9,108 bases of DNA from an uncultured Flavobacteriales bacterium (GTDB lineage Bacteria > Bacteroidota > Bacteroidia > Flavobacteriales_E > Vicingaceae). The notes under the pieces are model-generated. The model saw nothing but the letters and a program-made list of their open reading frames with translations. It was not told where the DNA came from and did not search any database. Below, piece by piece: positions 1-6,316 of the stretch (positions are counted from its first letter, which is position 1; the number at the start of each line of letters is the position of its first letter). Made by a program: the position numbers and the translations under genes. The stretch spans positions 1 through 9,108 of the forward strand of contig CAJXRL010000095.1 of assembly GCA_913059105.1 (NCBI GenBank). The letters are read 5' to 3'.

Positions 1-45
1 ACACAGAGTAGATCGTCGGCAGCGTCAGATGTGTATAAGAGACAG
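1..45 (+). other. Illumina Nextera i5 adapter (artefact)
   Basis: These bases are library adapter, not genome. Bases 1-4 are the end of the P5 arm, 5-12 (AGAGTAGA) match the Nextera S504 i5 index, 13-26 (TCGTCGGCAGCGTC) are the read 1 adapter, and 27-45 are the 19-bp Tn5 mosaic end. Translated in the frame of the first gene, the mosaic end gives the known artefact peptide MCIRDS, so a gene caller could place a false start at base 29. Genome sequence begins at 46. Confidence 0.98.
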
Positions 46-46
46 T

Positions 47-202
47 TATTATTGTGAGGCACAGATTCAGTCAAAAAATACTGAACTACAGTTCGCTAAT
101 TTTATAAAAATGGCTAATTAATTAACTAATGGAACTGGTAAGTGGAGCAGTGAAAATAGAAACTATAATCCTGACAATCCAAGGTCGGCGAAAGCTTTTG
201 GA
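47..202 (+). pseudogene. Upstream part of a broken hypothetical gene, with in-frame TAA
   Basis: The frame of the next gene stays readable back to base 47 except for one stop, TAA at 119-121. Before the stop it reads 24 residues (YYCEAQIQSKNTELQFANFI, then KMAN). After it come 27 residues with no ATG (LTNGTGKWSSENRNYNPDNP, then RSAKAFG) that run straight into the 203-547 reading frame. The second block looks like ordinary protein sequence with no usable start, so I infer that the real gene was longer and is interrupted by this stop, through mutation or sequencing error. The alternative is that 46-121 is the tail of a separate upstream gene. The TAATTAATTAACTAAT stretch at the break is repetitive and could have slipped. 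Confidence 0.45.
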
Positions 203-547
203 TTGTGGTTTGAAAAACCAATGTGGAACTTACTCACTATCAAAATTCTTGTATATAAGGAGGATACTGTCATTTTAAGCTCACAGGCCAACTTTTCTTG
301 GAATCCCTTTAAAAACCATTTCGTACATACCTCAATAAGTATAGGAAATATGTATTCTGAAGGTATCACTGATTTTCCTGATGATTCCACTTTTATTTCA
401 ACAATGATAGATTATTGGCAAAATGGAAAATTCGAGGAACACAAAGATAAAAATTATATTATCGATGAAAATGTTCATGAAAATGTTTCTTATAAAAAAG
501 ATGAAGAAGGAAACTGGATTGAAAGCGGGACTTGGAGATGGTCCTGA
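203..547 (+). CDS. Hypothetical protein, C-terminal part of an interrupted gene
   Basis: I do not recognise this family with confidence. The frame encodes 114 residues from a TTG at 203 (or from ATG at 221) to TGA at 545-547. The sequence is rich in aromatic and acidic residues and alternates in a way that suggests beta strands, as in small beta-barrel or lipocalin-like proteins (for example ILVYKEDTVILSSQANFSW and the tail EGNWIESGTWRW). That structural guess is weak. No signal peptide, membrane segment or cysteine is visible in this part. Neither TTG 203 nor ATG 221 is convincing as a native start, because the open frame continues upstream to the stop at 119-121. No terminator is visible after it. 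It may be a non-functional remnant. Confidence 0.55.
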   Translation: MWFEKPMWNLLTIKILVYKEDTVILSSQANFSWNPFKNHFVHTSISIGNMYSEGITDFPDDSTFISTMIDYWQNGKFEEHKDKNYIIDENVHENVSYKKDEEGNWIESGTWRWS

Positions 548-685
548 GATCTTTGAATTAAAATAGCTTGATACTTTAAGAGAACAATTTAAAGAAAAAC
601 ATTAGTAAACACTTAGCTAAGCATCCATGCAAATTATTAATCTCTACCTTGTACTATATATTTTTTTGTAAATTGCATATTATCT

Positions 686-1069
686 ATGAACCCGCTAATA
701 ATAGAAGGAAAGGAGAAAACTCCTTTTTTTAAGCTAATGCCATCTGGAGAATTATCTTTCGGTGGAACTTCAATACCTGAAGATGCGGCAACTTTTTACT
801 TTCCAATTATTGACTGGTTTAGTGATTACTATCGGACTCCCGGTGAAGAAACTCAAATTCAAATCTCTTTCAAGTATCTTAATTCGGCAAGTTCTAGTAT
901 GATTCATAAGATTATGCATATGCTTGGAAGGCTTCAAGAGACAGGGAAAACTACCATTTCATGTCAGTGGTACTACGAATTGGAGGATACGGATATGTTA
1001 GACTTCGCGAAGAGCATGCAAGATCTTGCACCTGAAATCAAATTTACTTTTCAAGCAAAGTCAGATTAG
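686..1069 (+). CDS. DUF1987 / SiaC-family regulatory phosphoprotein
   Basis: This 127-residue protein matches the SiaC (DUF1987) family over its full length. It has the opening IEGKEKTPFFKL, the central FGGTSIPEDAATFYFPIIDW, the YLNSASSSMIHKI segment at about 64-76 and the WYYELEDTDMLDFAKSMQD segment at about 95-113. In Pseudomonas aeruginosa, SiaC is a small cytoplasmic protein phosphorylated by SiaB on a threonine in the equivalent YLNTSST region and dephosphorylated by the PP2C-type SiaA. Unphosphorylated SiaC activates the diguanylate cyclase SiaD. Here the corresponding stretch, residues 67-71, is Ser-Ala-Ser-Ser-Ser, so a serine would be the phosphosite (inference). No SiaA, SiaB or SiaD gene is in the window. 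The ATG at 686 is the only sensible start, and no Shine-Dalgarno sequence is seen. Confidence 0.85.
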   Translation: MNPLIIEGKEKTPFFKLMPSGELSFGGTSIPEDAATFYFPIIDWFSDYYRTPGEETQIQISFKYLNSASSSMIHKIMHMLGRLQETGKTTISCQWYYELEDTDMLDFAKSMQDLAPEIKFTFQAKSD

Positions 1070-1204
1070 AACAGCTTACGTAATAAATTAGTGTGAATGA
1101 TGGTAGGAGTGCCAAATAGATAGGAAATTTGAATCAAATGAGTACAGCATAATTGCATGCATAAACCGTATTATTTATAGCTAATTTCACCGTAAAATAC
1201 ATTT

Positions 1205-2764
1205 ATGGCTGATAATAAAAGTGAGCGAGGACTAGAGAACATCAGTCAGGAAGAAATAGACCACTGTCTTGCCATTTTAGAACAATTAAACGCCAATACC
1301 AATCAAATTTTCGAGATCCCTAAAGAGAAACGAATCGCTTTGATAACCGCTGCCGGTCGTTTTTCGAGACCCAGCAAAGAAGAGTTTAGCAGGAGAAAAA
1401 GAGAAGCACGGAAACTGAACAAACGGAAGCTTAAAGCAAAAGACAAACAGGCTAGAAATACAACTGGAATTCGTTCTGCAAGAGATGCTAGTGTTTTTGT
1501 GGCTCCAAAAATAATTTCCTTAACTGGAAAGGAAAACGAAGCCAAAGTAAAATTAGAATCTTCAAGAAACTGTTACGTCTGTAAAACGGTTTTTAATTCG
1601 TTGCACCACTTTTACGACACCATGTGCAAAAACTGTGGAGACTTTAATTATGCCAAACGTTTTCAAACAGCAGACTTAACAGGCCAGGTAGCACTTGTAA
1701 CAGGTTCTAGGCTAAAAATTGGCTATCACATTACGTTGTTAATGTTGCGTGCAGGCGCAATCGTTATTGCCACTACCCGATTTCCGGTAGATTCTGCCTT
1801 GCGTTTTGCCAAAGAACTGGATTTTAAACTCTGGGGAGATAAATTGCACATTCATGGGTTGGATTTAAGACACATTCCAAGTGTAGAGATTTTCTGCAAT
1901 TTTATTGAGCAGAAATACGAAAAACTAGACATCCTCATCAACAACGCAGCGCAAACAGTACGCAGACCTGCCGGTTTTTACAAGCACTTAATGGCAAATG
2001 AGGACTTGCCAATACAAGAGTTGCCACAGTTTGCTCAAGCCGCTTTAGCAGACCACGATGCCTGTATTAAAGAACTGCAGCACCTAAATACAAGCTTTAC
2101 TGAAAAAGACCAGAAAAACCTTCCCCTCAGCTGGCACGGAAAGCAATTAGGAATTGGACTTCATGCTTCTGCCCAATTATCGCAAATACCGTATAGCATT
2201 GACGATACCTTATCGAGCAATGAAGTTTTTCCTGTAGGTGAATTGGATGCAGATTTACAACAAATAGACTTAAGGAAAACAAACAGTTGGCGTTTAAAAT
2301 TGGGTGAAATCCACACCAATGAAATGTTAGAAGTTCAGTTAGTGAATTCCGTAGCTCCTTTTGTTTTGGTGAACCGATTGGTGAACATCATGAAAAAAGA
2401 AAACACAGGTATAAAGCACATTATCAATGTTTCGGCTATGGAAGGTAAATTTCATCGTTGGCATAAAGAAGATCGGCACCCGCATACCAACATGGCAAAA
2501 GCAGCCCTCAACATGATGACGCACACTTCTGCTTCTGACTTTGCGAAATATGGCATTTACACAAATGCGGTAGATACTGGTTGGGTTACGGATGAAGACC
2601 CAACAGAATTGGCAAGAAAGAAGGAAGAGCTACATGATTTCCAGCCACCACTAGACATTGTAGATGGTGCTGCCCGTGTGTTAGACCCTTTATTTGATGG
2701 AATAAACACTGGCAAACATTGGTGCGGTAAATTCCTGAAAGATTATAAACCGACAGATTGGTGA
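1205..2764 (+). CDS. SDR-fold protein with N-terminal zinc ribbon, lacking the catalytic Tyr
   Basis: This 519-residue protein is about twice the usual SDR length. Residues 1-120 are a polar, partly basic extension (RRKREARKLNKRKLKAK at 63-79). C123/C126 and C141/C144 form a CxxC...CxxC zinc ribbon. The Rossmann fold follows: LTGQVALVTGSRLKIG at 158-173 (nucleotide-binding glycine motif), LDLR at 219-222, and NNAA at 246-249. Residues of about 255-370 are a long insert. VNSVAPF at 380-386 carries the usual SDR active-site Asn, and INVSAMEG at 408-414 the Ser (S410). Where YxxxK is expected the protein has TNMAK (428-432), so the Lys is kept but the Tyr is Thr. It is probably cytoplasmic. Substrate and reaction are unknown, and it may be an atypical oxidoreductase or a binding protein. 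A decayed copy of its 3' end lies at 6073-6250. Confidence 0.85.
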   Translation: MADNKSERGLENISQEEIDHCLAILEQLNANTNQIFEIPKEKRIALITAAGRFSRPSKEEFSRRKREARKLNKRKLKAKDKQARNTTGIRSARDASVFVAPKIISLTGKENEAKVKLESSRNCYVCKTVFNSLHHFYDTMCKNCGDFNYAKRFQTADLTGQVALVTGSRLKIGYHITLLMLRAGAIVIATTRFPVDSALRFAKELDFKLWGDKLHIHGLDLRHIPSVEIFCNFIEQKYEKLDILINNAAQTVRRPAGFYKHLMANEDLPIQELPQFAQAALADHDACIKELQHLNTSFTEKDQKNLPLSWHGKQLGIGLHASAQLSQIPYSIDDTLSSNEVFPVGELDADLQQIDLRKTNSWRLKLGEIHTNEMLEVQLVNSVAPFVLVNRLVNIMKKENTGIKHIINVSAMEGKFHRWHKEDRHPHTNMAKAALNMMTHTSASDFAKYGIYTNAVDTGWVTDEDPTELARKKEELHDFQPPLDIVDGAARVLDPLFDGINTGKHWCGKFLKDYKPTDW

Positions 2765-2930
2765 TTAAAGTCTTAGTTCTGAAATCGGTTGTATTGCTTC
2801 AAAATGAACTATACCAAAACAGAATTGCTCTCGATGGATAGTGATGAATGAAAAATTAGTTTGGTGATGCGGCAAACAACAATACAAAATTAGATGCCAT
2901 TCTTTTAGATTAAAATGTTAAAAATTAATC

Positions 2931-2942
2931 AACCGTTTGGTT
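2931..2942. promoter_or_regulatory. Possible operator, AACC-GTTT-GGTT dyad
   Basis: The bases read AACCGTTTGGTT, a 4-bp inverted repeat around GTTT in an AT-rich context, with looser symmetry continuing outward (ATTAATC on the left, TTTAAT on the right). Dyads of the ACCGTTTGGT type resemble operators of some TetR-family repressors (general knowledge). No TetR gene is present in the window, so the binding protein is unknown and this may be chance. It lies about 165 bp before the kinase start. Confidence 0.3.
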
Positions 2943-3020
2943 TTAATATATTTAATACGTTAAATTGAAAGACACCGAATCATCAATTAAACTCGCTCGG
3001 TAAAATTCACAAGCGATTTG

Positions 3021-3028
3021 TATCTTTA
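3021..3028 (+). promoter_or_regulatory. Bacteroidota-type -7 element upstream of the histidine kinase
   Basis: TATCTTTA, preceded by TTTG, is close to the Bacteroidota -7 consensus TAnnTTTG. It would start a transcript about 70 bases before the kinase ATG at 3106. No clear TTG is seen at the -33 position, so support is moderate. Confidence 0.4.
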
Positions 3029-3105
3029 CGTTATTCACTACCCACTATATTTGAGCATTAGCCAAATTTCAAAAAATTGAATAGTAAGAATAAAAAGGGA
3101 AAATC

Positions 3106-4128
3106 ATGTTAAAAATAACGGATTCTGAAACTGATAATAATACTCTGAAGAACTTAGAATTAAAAAGCACTGATTGGCTTGAGAACTCTCCAGTTTGCAC
3201 CAAAGTGGTAGATCCGAATTTCAACTTACATTATATGAGTCGAGCTGGAATTGAAGCACTTAAAATTGAAAACATTACATCCTATTACTTGAAACCATTT
3301 CCTCTGGATTTCTATCCTGAAGAATTTAGAGAATCAATGTATGCAAAACTGCAAGATTCTAAAGATACAGGTGAAGTTAGGGTTCATGAGGGCATGATAG
3401 TATCAAATGACAATAAAGAGTTGTGGTTTGAATCAACAATTTCTCCCATCTATGACAATCAAAAGAAGCTGGATTATTTTATGGTTGTTTCAGTAGCAAT
3501 TAACGCACGTAAAAAAGCGGAAGCAAAAGATATCCTTTTAAAAGAAATTCACCATAGGATCAAAAATAATCTGCAACTTGTGTCAAGCTTACTCTCACTG
3601 CAAGTTGCTGAAACTGAAAATCTTGAATTTAAGCGAATAATCGAAAACTCAAAACAACGGATTATGGCAATGTCATTAGTCCACGAAAAAATGTATGATT
3701 CAGATAATTCAGGAGAGATTTATATCAAGCCCTATATTGAAGATATAATTTCGAACATTTCTTCAGCATACATAACAGAGAAGAGTATGTTTGACCAAGA
3801 AATTGAAATAGATAATTTCAAACTAAACTTAGACCTTTTGGTTCCGTGTAGTTTAATCTTGAATGAAATTATTACTAACATTTTTAAATATGGCTTTGTA
3901 TCAAATCCGAATCCTTGTATGCGAATTCAAATGCGCAAAAAAGGGAACGAAATTTCTTTGATAATTGCTGATAATGGACCTGGAATGATTGAAATAGAAG
4001 GGAGCAAAAAGAGCTTAGGCTTAGGAATGAAATTAGTAAAAGCACTAGCTGTTCAAATTAAGGCAAGTATCGAAATAGATTCATCCAAAGATATGGGTGT
4101 TTGTTATACGCTAAAATTTAACGTATGA
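3106..4128 (+). CDS. PAS domain sensor histidine kinase, HisKA_2 type
   Basis: This 340-residue protein is a histidine kinase with no signal peptide or membrane segment, so it senses in the cytoplasm. Residues of about 22-135 form a PAS-like sensor domain (NSPVCTKVVDPNFNLHYMSR at the start, LWFESTISPIYD near the end). The HisKA_2 dimerisation and phosphoacceptor domain follows, with the motif EIHHRIKNNLQ at 147-157; by family precedent H149 is the acceptor. The ATPase domain has the N box (LNEIITNIFKYGF, N253 and N258), the G1 box (DNGPGM, 289-294) and the G2 box (GLGMKL, 305-310). All catalytic motifs appear intact. The stop overlaps the start of the receiver gene by 4 bp (ATGA), so the two are almost certainly co-translated as a two-component pair. 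The signal sensed is not evident. Confidence 0.95.
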   Translation: MLKITDSETDNNTLKNLELKSTDWLENSPVCTKVVDPNFNLHYMSRAGIEALKIENITSYYLKPFPLDFYPEEFRESMYAKLQDSKDTGEVRVHEGMIVSNDNKELWFESTISPIYDNQKKLDYFMVVSVAINARKKAEAKDILLKEIHHRIKNNLQLVSSLLSLQVAETENLEFKRIIENSKQRIMAMSLVHEKMYDSDNSGEIYIKPYIEDIISNISSAYITEKSMFDQEIEIDNFKLNLDLLVPCSLILNEIITNIFKYGFVSNPNPCMRIQMRKKGNEISLIIADNGPGMIEIEGSKKSLGLGMKLVKALAVQIKASIEIDSSKDMGVCYTLKFNV

Positions 4129-4484
4129 AGACCTTAGTTATTGAAGATGAAATGATTATTGCTATGGATTTAGAATTATCCATTGAACTAACGGGTAATG
4201 AATGCGTTGGAATCGCAAGCAGTCTCGATCAGGCAATGAATTTAATGACCGATGAGGTCAAAATCGTGTTTATGGATATCAACCTTAACAGTAAGGAGAA
4301 TGGGATTGAAATTGCTGAAATTTTGCGAAATAATTTTGACTTTTACCTCGTATTTGTTTCCGCTAGTTACAACCAATTGTTTTCTGAAAAGACAAAAATG
4401 TTCGATAATTGTGAATTCATTAAAAAACCTTTTCATTTTAACAGTCTTCGACAAGTTATAGAGAATGCAAAGAAACTTTATTGA
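4125..4484 (+). CDS. Stand-alone response regulator receiver protein
   Basis: This 119-residue protein is a single receiver (CheY-like) domain. The acidic pocket is E7-D8-E9, the phosphoacceptor is D51 (IVFMDINL), the conserved Ser/Thr is S79 (FVSAS) and the conserved Lys is K101 in KKPF. The length is that of a bare receiver, so there is no DNA-binding or enzymatic output. It must act by protein contact, or pass the phosphate on in a relay. It overlaps the kinase gene by 4 bp and is its likely partner. Receivers paired with HisKA_2 kinases are often sequence-adapted to them, and the extended NLNSKENGIEIAEIL segment after D51 is typical of such proteins (family knowledge). Confidence 0.95.
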   Translation: MKTLVIEDEMIIAMDLELSIELTGNECVGIASSLDQAMNLMTDEVKIVFMDINLNSKENGIEIAEILRNNFDFYLVFVSASYNQLFSEKTKMFDNCEFIKKPFHFNSLRQVIENAKKLY

Positions 4485-4513
4485 TTGCAACTTGATAACT
4501 ACAGTCAACAAAA

Positions 4514-4542
4514 AATAAACGAAACCGAATCAAGGGTTTATT
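4514..4542 (+). terminator. Weak hairpin after the kinase-receiver pair
   Basis: AATAAAC at 4514-4520 pairs perfectly with GTTTATT at 4536-4542 around a 15-base loop. The stem is AT-rich and no T-run follows, so it is at best a weak terminator or a chance inverted repeat. It is the only candidate in the 206-bp gap before the next gene. Confidence 0.2.
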
Positions 4543-4666
4543 CAGACGGTAGCAAAAATTAAGTAAATACCCCATTAGACTGTTCTTTATTCAAAGTCTA
4601 GTCCCTTCTGTGAAAGTGATGTTGGTCCATCTCTCTGTAGCAAAGCAGCGTTAAGCTTTTTATTTG

Positions 4667-4674
4667 TATCCTTA
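4667..4674 (+). promoter_or_regulatory. Possible -7 element upstream of the DUF285 gene
   Basis: TATCCTTA, preceded by TTTG, is a variant of TAnnTTTG and lies 17 bases before the ATG at 4691. It would give a very short leader. No -33 TTG is apparent, so support is weak. Confidence 0.28.
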
Positions 4675-4690
4675 GTACTTAAACCAAGAT

Positions 4691-6040
4691 ATGAAAAAGC
4701 TCTTCACCCTTATAGTTCTAGTCGGATTTGTTTCAATTTTGGCTGCCCAAAAAGATTCTAGTCACTTTATGTTTACCATACAAACAGACAAATTGGGTCA
4801 ATCTAACGATAGCTCTTATTATATTAATACCTATGTTAACTTGAACTACAATTATGATGTAGATTGGGACAATGATGGAGTATTTGATACGTTAGGTATA
4901 ACTCAGAACATAGTACATCAATATGACTCGATTGGAAGATATACTATTCGTATCCGCGGTACATTTCCAAAAATTGATTTTGGTCGAACAAACGTTGGAT
5001 TTATCAGAGACGCAAATAAATTGGTCTCCATTGATCAATGGGGTACTACAGCTTGGATAGAGCTTTTTAATGCCTTTACTGGATGTATTAATTTAGAAAA
5101 TGGTCCAACAGATAACCCGAACCTTTCTATGGCTCCTCCTATTTTTGGGATGTTTTCGGGGGCATCAAAATTCAATGGAGACCTTAGTGCATGGGATGTT
5201 TCTACAATAACTTCGTTCAGTAATATTTTTAGGGATGCCACTTTATTTAATCAAGACCTTAGCTATTGGAATGTTGCTGCAGCAATGGACTTAGATGGAA
5301 TGTTTTGGGGAGCTACAGCCTTTAATCAAGATATTGGGAATTGGCAAGTTGATTCTGTTAAAAGAATGAATGCAATGTTTAAGAATGCTACTTCATTCGA
5401 TCAAGATATATCAGGTTGGAATGTTTCGGCTGTTACCTCCATGACTAATATGTTCGATGGTGCAATTTCTTTTAATCAAAATATTGGCAACTGGGACATA
5501 TCAAAAACAATTTCCTTAATTGAAATGTTTAAAAATGCCACTTCATTTGACCAGAACTTAGACGGTTGGGTAATTGATTCCGTAATCAGAATGTGGGGCA
5601 TGCTAGACCACTCTGGCCTTTCGATTGCGAATTACGATAGCACCCTAATTGGGTGGCAAAGTAATAGTTACAGAAATAAAACTATAGGAGTGGCAGGGTT
5701 GCAATACTGTGCGGCCGATAGTGCCCGAAATCTGTTAATTACAGACGGATGGAGTTTTACTGGAGATTCTCTAGTTAACAATTGTATCACTCATATAACT
5801 GAATTGAGTAATCCATCAATATCTTTATCAGTTCACCCAAATCCCACAAATGGAATATTGAATATTGTTGTTGCGGAAGTTTCAAATCAGATCATCTCAA
5901 TTTATGATTCCAATGTTCGGCTCCTTAAAGAAGTGCTATTTAACCAAGAAAAGAATCAGATTGATTTAAGTGAATATCCCAATGGCCTTTATTTTATTCG
6001 TCATGGATTGCAGTCAAAAAAAGTGATGTTGATTCATTAA
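4691..6040 (+). CDS. Secreted BspA-like (DUF285) repeat protein with T9SS sorting domain
   Basis: This 449-residue protein begins with a signal peptide (MKKLFTLIVLVGFVSILAAQ, cleaved near residue 20). Residues of about 50-92 form a PKD-like strand-rich segment (DVDWDNDGVFDTLG, then QYDSIGRYTIRIRG). Six DUF285 repeats follow with an exact 25-residue spacing. They start at F161, F186, F211, F236, F261 and F286, each reading roughly F[ND][QG][DN][LI]xxWxV with MF and A about 10 residues before. Residues of about 378-449 are a type A T9SS sorting tail (VHPNPTNGILNI, GLYFIRHGLQSKKVMLIH). The protein should cross the outer membrane by T9SS and be attached to the cell surface or released. DUF285 proteins are often adhesins, but a specific ligand cannot be read from the sequence. 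It is not obviously co-transcribed with the receiver gene 206 bp upstream. Confidence 0.93.
   Translation: MKKLFTLIVLVGFVSILAAQKDSSHFMFTIQTDKLGQSNDSSYYINTYVNLNYNYDVDWDNDGVFDTLGITQNIVHQYDSIGRYTIRIRGTFPKIDFGRTNVGFIRDANKLVSIDQWGTTAWIELFNAFTGCINLENGPTDNPNLSMAPPIFGMFSGASKFNGDLSAWDVSTITSFSNIFRDATLFNQDLSYWNVAAAMDLDGMFWGATAFNQDIGNWQVDSVKRMNAMFKNATSFDQDISGWNVSAVTSMTNMFDGAISFNQNIGNWDISKTISLIEMFKNATSFDQNLDGWVIDSVIRMWGMLDHSGLSIANYDSTLIGWQSNSYRNKTIGVAGLQYCAADSARNLLITDGWSFTGDSLVNNCITHITELSNPSISLSVHPNPTNGILNIVVAEVSNQIISIYDSNVRLLKEVLFNQEKNQIDLSEYPNGLYFIRHGLQSKKVMLIH
5171..5620 (+). repeat. Six tandem 75-bp (25-residue) DUF285 repeats
   Basis: Within the secreted protein, six units of exactly 25 codons follow one another without insertions, marked by the F-N/D-Q-D-I/L...W core. 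The units differ clearly in both bases and residues, so this is an old, diverged array and not a recently expanded one. Comparable DUF285 arrays elsewhere vary in copy number (family knowledge). Confidence 0.85.
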
Positions 6041-6072
6041 CCTCTATCTCATTTTTTTAACTTCAAACAAAT

Positions 6073-6250
6073 ATGAATGTCGTAGATACTAGTTGGGTGA
6101 CTGATGAAGACCGACCAGAATTCCCCAAGAAGAAGGAAGAACAAGATTCTCAGCCTCTATTTGCAATAATAGATTGTGCTGCGGCCATTTTTTCCTTTAT
6201 TTGATGGAATAAATACCGACAAATTCGCGATAAAATTGAATCTATAAAAT
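6073..6250 (+). pseudogene. Decayed remnant of the C-terminal end of the SDR gene
   Basis: From 6073 the sequence reads NVVDTSWVTDEDRPE, then KKKEEQDSQP and IIDCAA. This matches NAVDTGWVTDEDPTE...RKKEELHDFQPP...IVDGAA in the intact SDR protein (residues of about 454-490), with about 22 of 37 aligned codons encoding the same residue by eye and one codon missing. A net 2-base loss near 6190 shifts the frame and leads to TGA at 6202-6204. In the shifted frame the homology resumes as FDGINTDKF, ending at TAA 6245-6247. A 20-base stretch at 6194-6213 is identical to 2687-2706 of the intact gene. The first 450 or so codons are absent. It cannot encode a working enzyme. It is either a partial duplication or the end of a once complete second SDR gene. 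Confidence 0.88.
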
Positions 6251-6304
6251 AGACTTAATATATCATTTGACCCTTTTCAGACAATTCTTTTCCTATTATC
6301 TAGT

Positions 6305-6312
6305 TATGTTTG
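6305..6312 (+). promoter_or_regulatory. Exact TAnnTTTG -7 element at the AraC gene start
   Basis: TATGTTTG fits the Bacteroidota -7 consensus exactly, but it lies only 4 bases before the ATG at 6317. If used, transcription would begin at or just after the start codon, which implies a leaderless message or a different start. No TTG stands at the -33 distance. It may be chance. Confidence 0.3.
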
Positions 6313-6316
6313 ACCT

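Larger units (their letters stand above)
2765..3105. other. Intergenic region, 341 bp
   Basis: No intact gene is visible. A 15-codon frame at 2804-2851 (MNYTKTELLSMDSDE) and, in another frame, a short protein-like tail at 2860-2913 (FGDAANNNTKLDAILLD, then TAA) could be remnants of a small frameshifted gene, but both are too short to judge. A palindrome at 2931-2942 and a promoter-like element at 3021-3028 are listed separately. No clear terminator follows the SDR gene. Confidence 0.5.

Noticed and set aside
257..263. AAGGAGG as a ribosome binding site for an internal start
   Set aside because: It lies inside a coherent coding frame and no in-frame ATG or GTG follows at a suitable distance.
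612..630. Palindromes CTTAGCTAAG and GCATCCATGC as an operator or terminator
   Set aside because: They are short, have no T-run, and are not placed at a recognisable promoter; chance occurrence in AT-rich sequence is likely.
1303..1545. Open frame of 80 codons on the minus strand
   Set aside because: It lies antisense within the well-supported SDR gene and its Phe/Ser/Leu-rich sequence is a shadow of the Lys/Glu-rich coding strand.
4242..4511. Minus-strand and alternate plus-strand frames over the receiver gene
   Set aside because: The receiver domain has every catalytic residue in its own frame, so the others are shadows.
4576..4600. TAGACT...AGTCTA inverted repeat as a terminator
   Set aside because: The stem is only 6 bp around a 13-base loop and is followed by GTCCC, not T residues.
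6073..6204. A small 43-residue gene of its own
   Set aside because: Its whole sequence is explained as a frameshifted copy of the SDR C-terminus, and the homology continues in another frame beyond its stop.
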